Positions 8,656 through 16,323 of a stretch of 64,000 nucleotides of DNA are shown piece by piece. The stretch's first letter is position 1; the number at the start of each line of letters is the position of its first letter. Location of the stretch: NCBI RefSeq assembly GCF_005160265.1, contig NZ_CP039865.1:2938828-3002827 (forward strand), written 5' to 3'. The notes beneath the pieces are model-generated. The model saw nothing but the letters and a program-made list of their open reading frames with translations, ran no database searches and was not told the DNA's origin. This DNA is from Phreatobacter aquaticus. Lineage in GTDB: Bacteria > Pseudomonadota > Alphaproteobacteria > Rhizobiales > Phreatobacteraceae. The position numbers were made by a program, and so were the translations under genes.

Positions 8656-10173
8656 TCAGGCCTTGTAGAGATCCTTGTAGGCGTCGCGCAGCAGGTTCTT
8701 CTGCACCTTGCCCATCGTGTTGCGCGGCAGGTCGTCGACCACGATCACCCGCTTCGGCAGCTTGTACTTGGCAAGCCGCGTCTCCAGTGCGGTCAGGATC
8801 GCGCGCTCGTCGATCTTGGCACCCTTCTCGGCCACCACGACCGCGGTCACGCCTTCGCCGAAATCGGGATGGGCGACGCCGATGACAGCGCTCTCGACCA
8901 CGCCGGCCATGCCGTCGATCTCGGTCTCGACTTCCTTCGGGTAGACGTTGTAGCCGCCGGAAATCACGAGATCCTTGCCGCGGCCGACGATGTGGACATA
9001 GCCCCTGTCGTCGATCTTGCCGAGGTCACCCGTGATGAAGAATCCGTCGCCGCGGAACTCGGCGGCCGTCTTCTCGGGCATCCGCCAGTAGCCGCCGAAC
9101 ACGTTCGGCCCCTTCACCTCGATGACGCCAATCTCGCCCTGGGCGAGTTCGGCGCCGGTGTCCGGATCGGCCACCCGCAGCGAAACGCCGGGAAGCGGGA
9201 ACCCGACCGTGCCGGCCACGCGCTCGCCCTCATAGGGGTTCGACGTATTCATGTTGGTCTCGGTCATCCCGTAGCGTTCCAGGATGGCGACACCGGTCTT
9301 GTCGCGGAACAGCCGGTGGGTCTCGGCGAGCAGCGGCGCCGAGCCCGAAATGAACAGGCGCATATGGGCGGTCGACGACCGGGTGAGCCGGGCGTCCTGC
9401 ACCAGCCGGACATAGAAGGTTGGCACGCCCATCATGCAGGTCGCCCGCGGCATCAGGTCGAACACCGTGTCGGCGTCGAACTTCGGCAGGAAGATCATCG
9501 AGGCGCCAGCCATCAGGATGGTGTTGGTGGCGACGAACAGGCCATGGGTGTGGAAGATCGGCAGGGCGTGGAGCAGCACGTCATTCGACGTGAAGCGCCA
9601 GTAGTCCTTCAGCGTCAGCGCGTTCGAGGCGAGATTGTCGTGGCTGAGCATGGCGCCCTTCGAGCGGCCGGTTGTCCCCGAGGTGTAGAGGATTGCCGCC
9701 AGATCGCCTGCCGCACGGTCGACTGTCTCGAAGCCCGCGGATGCAGCGGAGGCCATCTCCATCAGGCTGCCGTCATTCGCCTTGCCGAGCGTCGCGACTG
9801 CTCCAACGCCGGTCTTGGCGGCGATCGCAGCGATGCCGTCGCGGCGCGACGGGTCGCACACGACCAGGGCGGGCTCGGAATCGCCGAGGAAGTATTCCAG
9901 TTCGGTCAGCGTGTAGGCCGTGTTGAGCGGCAGGAAGATGGCTCCGGCCCGCACGCAGGCGAGGTACAGGAAGATCGCCGAGGGCGATTTCTCCACCTGC
10001 ACGGCCACCCGGTCCCCCGGCTTAACGCCGAGGCTGACCAGCACATTGGCCAAGCGCCCCGTCGCATCGAACAGATCGCCGTAGCTGTAGACCGTGCCGG
10101 ACTCGGTCTCGATGAAGGTCTTGGCGAGGTCGGTCGCCTGGATGCGGACGAGGTCGAAGAGATGATTGGCCAT
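8656..10173 (-). CDS. matB: Malonyl-CoA synthetase
   Basis: Adenylates malonate (or methylmalonate) and transfers it to CoA. The 505-residue ANL-superfamily enzyme shows the P-loop YTSGTTGRSKG (163-173), the specific MatB motif ERYGMTETNMNTSNPY, the hinge motif TGDLG, ISGGYNVYP, and the C-terminal catalytic lysine in NTMGK (K489). I chose the ATG at 10173 (MANHLFDLV), because upstream codons give an unrelated Arg-rich extension. The usual partner, malonyl-CoA decarboxylase, is not in the window. It is convergent with pcaB, with stop codons about 20 bp apart. Confidence 0.88.
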   Translation of the reverse strand: MANHLFDLVRIQATDLAKTFIETESGTVYSYGDLFDATGRLANVLVSLGVKPGDRVAVQVEKSPSAIFLYLACVRAGAIFLPLNTAYTLTELEYFLGDSEPALVVCDPSRRDGIAAIAAKTGVGAVATLGKANDGSLMEMASAASAGFETVDRAAGDLAAILYTSGTTGRSKGAMLSHDNLASNALTLKDYWRFTSNDVLLHALPIFHTHGLFVATNTILMAGASMIFLPKFDADTVFDLMPRATCMMGVPTFYVRLVQDARLTRSSTAHMRLFISGSAPLLAETHRLFRDKTGVAILERYGMTETNMNTSNPYEGERVAGTVGFPLPGVSLRVADPDTGAELAQGEIGVIEVKGPNVFGGYWRMPEKTAAEFRGDGFFITGDLGKIDDRGYVHIVGRGKDLVISGGYNVYPKEVETEIDGMAGVVESAVIGVAHPDFGEGVTAVVVAEKGAKIDERAILTALETRLAKYKLPKRVIVVDDLPRNTMGKVQKNLLRDAYKDLYKA

Positions 10174-10258
10174 GGCTTGCGGAGCTTGAGCGGGGAAGGC
10201 GCGGACCATGCCGCATCCAGCCACCGAGGTCGAGAGCCGAAAATCCGCGGAGGACGTC

Positions 10259-12454
10259 TCAAGCTCTCCGGGCCGTACTCTCAAGTGCGTCGATCTTCAG
10301 CGTTGCGCGAATCTGTGTGCCCACTCCGGGCTTTGACCGTATCGTGAGTGTGCCCTCGTGGATGTCGACAAGCTTCTTGACGAGTGCCAGCCCGAGCCGC
10401 CCCGGCTCGTCGCCAATTGCGAGAGCCGACTCAGTCAGCGGGTCGAGAGCCTGGGCGATCTGTCCAGGGCTGATTCCGGCGCCAGAATCCACGACATCGA
10501 TGATCAGTTCGCTTGGGCCCCCGCGCTTCGCGAGCAGGCTGACCAGACCGCCCGTGCGGGTCGTCTCGATCGCATTCTCGACGAGTTCGCTCATGATCTT
10601 GCGCAGTGTCGCGGCACTGATGACCATGCCGGACACGTCCGGCGCCCAGACGACGCGCAGCTTCACGCCCTTTGCCTCGGCGCGTCCCCGATGGACCATG
10701 TTGACCTCGGAGATCAGCTTGTCGACGGGCGTCCGGTCCAGTGTCGGGGGTGTTGCGAAGGTCGAAGCCTCCGCATAGTCGATGACATCGGCCAACCGCC
10801 GGGCCAGCCTGGCGGTCTCGTCGCGGGCGGCCTCGATCAATTCGTCCATGTCGGCTGGCGTCCGGCTGGCATCGGCGCGCAGCGCCAGTGCATGCAGCCG
10901 CTCGATCGGTGGTCGGAATGTCCGCCCGATCAATCGCACGATGCCCGTGCGCAGGCCCTGCAGGCCTTGCATGGAAACGAGCGCGCGAGCGATCTGGTCC
11001 GTCAGCAGGGCGACTTCGCGCGTTGCCTCTTCCAGCCGCTCGTCGCGCTGCGTGAGTTCGCCGGCAAGCCTGACATTGTCGGCATGGGTCTCGTCGAGCT
11101 CGCCCTTGGTCGTCGCCAATTGATCCCTGACGCCAGTGATCTGGGCGCGGAAGATGTCGACCGCACGATTGTACTCGCGGGCGACCTGGCCGATCTCGCC
11201 GTCGGTATCCGCATCGAGATAGGCGAAACTGCCGGAATAGCGGTTGACCGCGTTCATCTGGCCGACCAGCAGCGCGACATCGGTCGTCATGCCATGTTCG
11301 GAGACGTTGAGACCGATGCGCTCGTCGTCCCGTGCCACGCGCATCTGCAGGACAAGCCGGGCAGCGGCGATGCCGGCGGCCATCAGGCCGGCGCTCCAAA
11401 GACAGATAGCGATCAATCCGGCCGCTTGGACGCCCACCATGCCGGCATCCGGCGGAAGCGCCGCAAAGGCGACGGCAACGATCCCGAAGCCGCCAGCGAA
11501 CAGATGAACCGAAGCGATGCCGAGGGCGTCGTCGATACCGGCATGTTCCACGAGCCGCGCCCCGCCGAATGCCACACCGGCTCCGAGCGCACCGATCAAG
11601 ACAGCCGCCAATGGGCTGAACAGATGGGCGCCTGCGGCAACCGCCACCACGCCGGCCAAAGCGCCATGAATGATCTGGATGACGGTGATCTGCCGGGGCG
11701 CGATCTGGCTGGCGATGAAGGCGGTCGTTGTGCCAGCGGCGCCGGCGAGTATCAGGACCAGGATCGCTGCCGCAGGGGGCGCGCCGATGCCGATCGCTTT
11801 GCCCGCAGCGATACCGAACCAGCCAAGCCAGAGCAGAAGCACCCCGAGAGCGGCGAAGGGGAAGCTCTGGCTCTGAATCACCGTCGTCCGCTTCGCATCG
11901 GTGAAGCGCCCGCTCCGCGGGCCGATCATGGCGGCAGCCGTCAAGGCCGCGACCCCGCCCGCGACATGGATGACCGCGCCGCCCGCGAGATCGATGAAGC
12001 CGAACTGATTGAGCCAGCCACCACCATCCGCGCCCTTGGCCCAGACCCAGTGCGCCACAATCGGTGCGATCGCGGTGCTGAAGATCAGGACGACCGCCGC
12101 GTAGCCGCGTAGCGTCGTGCGCTCGGCGAGCGGACCCGACAGGATTGTCGCCGCGGCTGCACTGACGGCGATCATGAACAGGAGGTCCGACGATGCAAAA
12201 GCGGTGTCAGGAAAGAAGGGCCCGCCGCCCATGAGCCCATTGCCACCAACGGACATCAGGCCGTAGCCGACAGCCCAGACCAGCAAGACCGACAAGCCCG
12301 CCTGCACCAGCGCCTTGGCGGCCGCATTCACGGAATGCTTGGCGCGCACAAGTCCGCTCTCCAGCGTCACATGGCCCGCCAGGACGAGAAAGACGCAGAA
12401 TGCGGCGGCAACCTGCCAGAGATCGGTCGAGACTGGAGAATCCATCCACATCAT
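10259..12454 (-). CDS. Ammonium-transporter/histidine-kinase fusion (pseudo-kinase)
   Basis: A 731-residue inner-membrane sensor. Residues about 10-385 form an Amt/MEP domain ending in the typical tail GLNVSEHG; the twin pore histidines are present (H163 in DLAGGAVIH, H317 in DDALGIASVH). After a HAMP-like stretch and a coiled coil (about 395-490) comes a DHp-like helix and an ATPase domain with N-box ELVENAIE, G1 DSGAGI and G2 GRLGLALV. The H-box reads GRTFRPPIERL, so Arg replaces the phosphoacceptor His. By eye, positions equal to AmtB Phe107, Phe215 and Ser219 are Val97, Ile215 and Lys219. Start chosen at the ATG at 12454; a TTG lies at 12487. Probably an ammonium-sensing regulator rather than a transporter. 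Confidence 0.85.
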   Translation of the reverse strand: MMWMDSPVSTDLWQVAAAFCVFLVLAGHVTLESGLVRAKHSVNAAAKALVQAGLSVLLVWAVGYGLMSVGGNGLMGGGPFFPDTAFASSDLLFMIAVSAAAATILSGPLAERTTLRGYAAVVLIFSTAIAPIVAHWVWAKGADGGGWLNQFGFIDLAGGAVIHVAGGVAALTAAAMIGPRSGRFTDAKRTTVIQSQSFPFAALGVLLLWLGWFGIAAGKAIGIGAPPAAAILVLILAGAAGTTTAFIASQIAPRQITVIQIIHGALAGVVAVAAGAHLFSPLAAVLIGALGAGVAFGGARLVEHAGIDDALGIASVHLFAGGFGIVAVAFAALPPDAGMVGVQAAGLIAICLWSAGLMAAGIAAARLVLQMRVARDDERIGLNVSEHGMTTDVALLVGQMNAVNRYSGSFAYLDADTDGEIGQVAREYNRAVDIFRAQITGVRDQLATTKGELDETHADNVRLAGELTQRDERLEEATREVALLTDQIARALVSMQGLQGLRTGIVRLIGRTFRPPIERLHALALRADASRTPADMDELIEAARDETARLARRLADVIDYAEASTFATPPTLDRTPVDKLISEVNMVHRGRAEAKGVKLRVVWAPDVSGMVISAATLRKIMSELVENAIETTRTGGLVSLLAKRGGPSELIIDVVDSGAGISPGQIAQALDPLTESALAIGDEPGRLGLALVKKLVDIHEGTLTIRSKPGVGTQIRATLKIDALESTARRA

Positions 12455-12503
12455 CCGGCCGACCTGAGCGGCCGCCAATGGGACCAATCCTGGCTTCGGA
12501 TGG

Positions 12504-12518
12504 TTAACCCGCAGTTAA
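12504..12518 (-). promoter_or_regulatory. CtrA-type box upstream of the Amt-kinase gene
   Basis: On the minus strand TTAA-N7-TTAA followed by CC, an exact match to the CtrA consensus of alphaproteobacteria (TTAA-N7-TTAAC). It lies 50 bp upstream of the ATG at 12454. Binding is inferred from the match. Confidence 0.5.
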
Positions 12519-12563
12519 GGACGAGGGAAAGTCGCGGTATTCGAGTAGCTTATCTGCCGTTTC

Positions 12564-13142
12564 TCACGCACCCGGCGCGAAACGGCCACGCTCCCGGTCC
12601 CGCCACTCGCGGGGACGGATGAATGTGCCTGCCCACAGGCCCTTGCGCTCCAGGCGGGCGCCAGCCTCGTCGATCAAGTAGGATCCGTAGGAAACAGCCT
12701 GTCCATTGGCCACCATGGCGCGACCAAGATCGACGCCATCAACGCGACAGACGGCGACGGTCCGGCCGAACCGGTCGATGTCGCGCCGCTCGCATGTGAC
12801 GACCTGTCCGGCGATCAGGGCGGTGAGATGGCGCGCTGCCTCTCGGCCACATTGAACTTCCCGGTTGTCGCGCGTGCAGCGCTGGAAAAGTTCCGGTGCA
12901 TCGACCCCGTGCAGCCGGACCTCTGTGCCGCCGACCATCAGGCTGTCGCCATCGATGATGCGGGCGTGGCCGGTGATGTGTGGGCGCACCGGCACGCGGT
13001 TCAGCACATAGGCCGCAATCGTTGCGCCGACGATCAGACACGTCAGCAGCACAAATGCAAAACCACGGTTCGGGCGCAAGCTATCGGAACGCCACGGGGC
13101 CGGCCGTGGGAAGCGGCGGAACGTCTGGGACACGATCTTCAC
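12564..13142 (-). CDS. Membrane-anchored thermonuclease (SNase-like) family protein
   Basis: 192 residues: a basic N-terminus, one hydrophobic segment (about 27-46) acting as anchor or signal, then a staphylococcal-nuclease fold from about 58. Visible motifs are IIDGDSLMVGG, VRLHGVDAPEL (Arg and Asp of the active site), CGREAA, DRFGR and LVANG-like VANGQAVSYG. Such proteins cut nucleic acid outside the cytoplasm, though the substrate in vivo is rarely known. The catalytic Arg and acidic residues appear intact. It stands divergent to the kinase gene at 13234. Confidence 0.82.
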   Translation of the reverse strand: MKIVSQTFRRFPRPAPWRSDSLRPNRGFAFVLLTCLIVGATIAAYVLNRVPVRPHITGHARIIDGDSLMVGGTEVRLHGVDAPELFQRCTRDNREVQCGREAARHLTALIAGQVVTCERRDIDRFGRTVAVCRVDGVDLGRAMVANGQAVSYGSYLIDEAGARLERKGLWAGTFIRPREWRDRERGRFAPGA

Positions 13143-13233
13143 CTTTCGTTCACCATGTACTTCGACCGGTCGTTAATCAACTTCTGCCACGTTTCACCAC
13201 AATTGGTATTGCGTGATGAAGGGGTGCGCTCGA

Positions 13234-14847
13234 ATGAGCGTGGAGGTTGTGGGCGAGCCCCTCGGCGATCGGCAGGCGGAACGTGCCGAGCGGCAGGCCC
13301 AGAGCCGCAAGCGCGTCGTGCGGCAGGTTCGCGATGCCCGCGAGCGTCTGACATCGACCACCGGCACGCGCCGCTCGTTCGAACTCGAACTGATGCGCGT
13401 CTATGCGCAGAACAAGGTCTCGGCAGCGCTTGCCGTGGTGCTGCTGGCGATAGCGGTTGGATGGGTCGCCTCCTGGATCACCAATCCGATCATGGGCGCG
13501 CTCGGCGCCGGTACCGTTCTTGTCATGCATGCCTTCGTGGTGTTGCTGGCGCGCGGATTCCTCAAGGTCGATGCGGAAAAGGTCGACCTGCGCTCCTGGC
13601 GCATCCGCTTCGTGCTCGCCGAGACGCTGATCGGGCTCGCCTGGGTGCTGGCATTGACCACGGTGATGAAGACCGATCAGCCGGAAGCCAATACGTTCCT
13701 GCTCGTCGGCATGCTGATCATCATTGCTGTCTCGGCCATGATCGGTTCCACGTTGCCGGCCGCCGTGCTCGCGTCGTCCTTTCCTGTCGGCACGCTGGTC
13801 ATCACCTATTTCATCCTCGTTCATGGGGTCAAAGGTGCTCTGTTGGCGACCATGGCTGGCGGCACCCTGCTGTTCTTTGCCATCATCGCCACGCGCCTCT
13901 ACCAGACCAACCTTGCGACCATCGAGGCGCGCGCCGAGAAGGATGCGCTGTTTGGCGAAGTCGAAACCGCCAAGGCCAATTCGGACGAGGCCCGGCGCAA
14001 TGCCGAAATGGCCAATATCGCCAAGTCGCGTTTCCTTGCCCAGATGAGCCATGAGCTGAGGACGCCGCTCAACGCCATCCTCGGCTTCTCCGAGGTGATG
14101 AAGGGCGAGATGTTCGGCCCCCACTCCTCGCCCCAATATGCCGAATATGCCAACGACATCCACTCGTCCGGCCAGCATCTGCTGTCGCTGATCAACGAAA
14201 TCCTCGATCTTTCGCGCATCGAGGCCGGCCGCCACGAGCTCAACGAGGAGGCCTTGACGCTGGCCTATGTCGTCGAGGACTGCCACCACCTCCTGAAGGT
14301 GCGCGCCAAGAACAAGGGGGTGACGATCGTTGAGCGGTTCGAGCCCGACATGCCGAAGCTGTGGGCCGACGAACGGTCGATCCGCCAGATCGTGCTGAAC
14401 CTCATGTCGAATGCCATCAAGTTCACACCGGCCGGCGGCGAGATCAGCCTGAAGGTTGGCTGGACGGCATCAGGGGGACAGTATGTGTCGGTGAAGGACA
14501 CTGGCCCCGGTATTCCGGAAGAGGAAATCCCGATCGTCCTGTCGAATTTTGGCCAGGGGTCCAACGCCATCAAGTCGGCGGAGCAGGGCACGGGCCTCGG
14601 TCTGCCAATCGTCCAGGGGCTGGTGGCCATGCATGGTGGCACCTTTGCCCTGAAGTCGACCGTGCGTGTCGGCACCGAGGTTGTCGTGACGTTTCCAGCC
14701 GAGCGGGTCATGGAGGCTCTGCCGGCCATTGCCAGCCCCTCGATGGAGCCAGTCGGTGACAGCACGCCGATCGCTTTGGAGGTCGAGCCGCAGCAGGCGC
14801 AGAAAGTGTCTGCGCTCCGCCGACGCCTGTTCGGCGCTGGGGTTTAA
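13234..14847 (+). CDS. Sensor histidine kinase, PleC/DivJ/PdhS-like
   Basis: 537 residues. A basic N-terminal 55 residues precede about six to seven membrane segments (62-220), a short coiled coil, then HisKA with SHELRTPLNAILGFSEVM (His273) and HATPase_c with N-box LNLMSNAIKFTP, DTGPGIP and GTGLGLPI. The stretch after the H-box (FGP, then DIHSSGQHLLSLINEILDLSRIEAG) is typical of the PleC/DivJ/PdhS family that acts on DivK and so on CtrA in this class. ATG at 13234 has AAGGGG upstream; GTG/ATG at 13213/13216 are alternatives. No response regulator is adjacent. It lies 0.8 kb from the Amt pseudo-kinase gene on the opposite strand. Confidence 0.87.
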   Translation: MSVEVVGEPLGDRQAERAERQAQSRKRVVRQVRDARERLTSTTGTRRSFELELMRVYAQNKVSAALAVVLLAIAVGWVASWITNPIMGALGAGTVLVMHAFVVLLARGFLKVDAEKVDLRSWRIRFVLAETLIGLAWVLALTTVMKTDQPEANTFLLVGMLIIIAVSAMIGSTLPAAVLASSFPVGTLVITYFILVHGVKGALLATMAGGTLLFFAIIATRLYQTNLATIEARAEKDALFGEVETAKANSDEARRNAEMANIAKSRFLAQMSHELRTPLNAILGFSEVMKGEMFGPHSSPQYAEYANDIHSSGQHLLSLINEILDLSRIEAGRHELNEEALTLAYVVEDCHHLLKVRAKNKGVTIVERFEPDMPKLWADERSIRQIVLNLMSNAIKFTPAGGEISLKVGWTASGGQYVSVKDTGPGIPEEEIPIVLSNFGQGSNAIKSAEQGTGLGLPIVQGLVAMHGGTFALKSTVRVGTEVVVTFPAERVMEALPAIASPSMEPVGDSTPIALEVEPQQAQKVSALRRRLFGAGV

Positions 14848-14959
14848 GAGCACCGAACCGGTCTCTCGGGTGGTTTGACAGGGTCTCCCCCGAACACGAT
14901 GGTTACGTCCGGCGAGGCCCTTCACAAGAACCTCCGGCACCATCTGGGAAGAGACACGA

Positions 14960-15571
14960 ATGAAGCTTTACGACACGCAAGTCGCGCCCAATCCTCGCCG
15001 CGTCCGGGTCTTCATGGCCGAGAAGGGGATCGAGATCGAACGGGTGCCGGTCGATCTCGGCAAGATGGAGCAGAAGAGCGCCGAATTCACAGCGCTCAAC
15101 CCCCGCCAGCGAACGCCGGTGCTGGAACTGGATGATGGCACCAGGCTCTGCGAGTCCGTCGCCATTTGCCGCTATCTCGAAGCCATCCACCCTGAACCGA
15201 ACCTTTTCGGCCGCACGCCGTTGGAGATCGGTGAGATCGAGATGTGGAACCGCCGGATGGAGCTTGATCTGCTCGCCACGATTGCCGGCGCTTTCCGCCA
15301 CTTGCACCCGGCCATGGCCGACATGGAGGTGCCGCAGGTGAAGGAGTGGGGCGAGCGCAACAAGGCGCGGATCGTTGGCGAACTGACCTTCCTGGATCAG
15401 CACCTGAAGGGCCGGGACTTCATCGCGGCCGGGCGCTTCACCAATGCCGACATCACCGGGATGATCGGGATCGATTTCCTGCGTCCGACCCGTGTGGCGA
15501 TCCCGGACGAATTGGTCGATCTTCGGCGGTGGCACGCGGCCGTGTCATCCAGGCCGAGCGCCAAGGCCTGA
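14960..15571 (+). CDS. Glutathione S-transferase family protein
   Basis: A 203-residue cytosolic GST. The N-terminal thioredoxin-like domain shows MKLYDTQVAPNPRRVR (Pro/Arg in place of the classical Cys/Ser), NPRQRTPVLELDDG with the cis-proline, and LCESVAICRYLE, which binds the gamma-glutamyl group of glutathione. The C-terminal helical domain ends at ADITGMIGIDF. Sequence is nearest to the unclassified proteobacterial GSTs; substrate unknown. GGAAGAG lies upstream of the ATG. The glycosylase gene follows after four bases, so the two are probably co-transcribed. Confidence 0.88.
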   Translation: MKLYDTQVAPNPRRVRVFMAEKGIEIERVPVDLGKMEQKSAEFTALNPRQRTPVLELDDGTRLCESVAICRYLEAIHPEPNLFGRTPLEIGEIEMWNRRMELDLLATIAGAFRHLHPAMADMEVPQVKEWGERNKARIVGELTFLDQHLKGRDFIAAGRFTNADITGMIGIDFLRPTRVAIPDELVDLRRWHAAVSSRPSAKA

Positions 15572-15575
15572 GGGC

Positions 15576-16202
15576 ATGGAGGATCTGGCCGCGCTCGAAC
15601 GGGCGATCGCGGCCTGCCGGATCTGCGTCGAGCAGCCGTTGCGCCAGCCGCTGCCCCACGAACCGCGCCCGGTTGCCTGGCCCTCGTCGACGGCGCGGAT
15701 CATGATTGCAGGCCAGGCGCCGGGCCTGCGGGTTCACGAATCCGGCTTGCCGTTCAACGACGCTTCGGGCGATCGGTTGCGGGCCTGGATGGGGATCGAT
15801 CGGGATACCTTCTATGATCGCAACCGCATTGCCATCGTGCCGATGGGTTTCTGCTTTCCCGGTTATGACGCCAAGGGCGGCGACCTGCCACCTCGGCTCG
15901 AATGCCGGATCGCCTGGCACGATCGCCTGATGGCGAGCATGCCGCGCGCTGACCTCATTCTGGCGATCGGGGCGACAGCTCAGGCCTATCATCTGGACCG
16001 TCTGGGCCTGGGGCACCTCCGGGAGAAGACCCTGACGGCGACCGTCGCGAACTGGCAGGCGATCTTCGGCGCACGGACAGAGCCTGCGGTCCTCGTCATG
16101 CCGCACCCGTCCTGGCGCAATACCGGCTGGCTCAAGCGGCATATGTGGTTCGAGAGCAATCTGCTGCCGGTCTTGCGACGGGAAATAGCGCTTCGGTTGT
16201 GA
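15576..16202 (+). CDS. Uracil-DNA glycosylase family protein, probable Fe-S type
   Basis: 208 residues of the UDG superfamily, which removes uracil from DNA. Motif A reads IAGQAPGLRVHESGLPFND (about 44-62) and the late motif is MPHPSWRNTGW (about 175-185), with His in the position that contacts DNA. Four cysteines, C14 and C17 (CRIC), C93 and C110, are spaced like the iron-sulfur ligands of family 4/5 enzymes. The chosen ATG at 15576 lies five bases after the GST stop; earlier starts would overlap GST. The variant motif suggests a less-studied subfamily. Confidence 0.8.
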   Translation: MEDLAALERAIAACRICVEQPLRQPLPHEPRPVAWPSSTARIMIAGQAPGLRVHESGLPFNDASGDRLRAWMGIDRDTFYDRNRIAIVPMGFCFPGYDAKGGDLPPRLECRIAWHDRLMASMPRADLILAIGATAQAYHLDRLGLGHLREKTLTATVANWQAIFGARTEPAVLVMPHPSWRNTGWLKRHMWFESNLLPVLRREIALRL

Positions 16203-16323
16203 TCTGTATCAACACCACCGCGCCAAACGCCGCTTGTATTCGCGACCTGTTCACGCGACAAAACGTTACATTCGGAATTGGGGGGCGAGCCCGTCCGTTT
16301 GGACATCGCGTGAGGAGACCTTC

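Noticed and set aside
10358-12112. 584-codon open frame on the plus strand, antisense to the Amt-kinase gene
   Set aside because: Gly/Asp/Arg-rich low-complexity translation without a domain; it is the mirror of a well-supported gene in GC-rich DNA.
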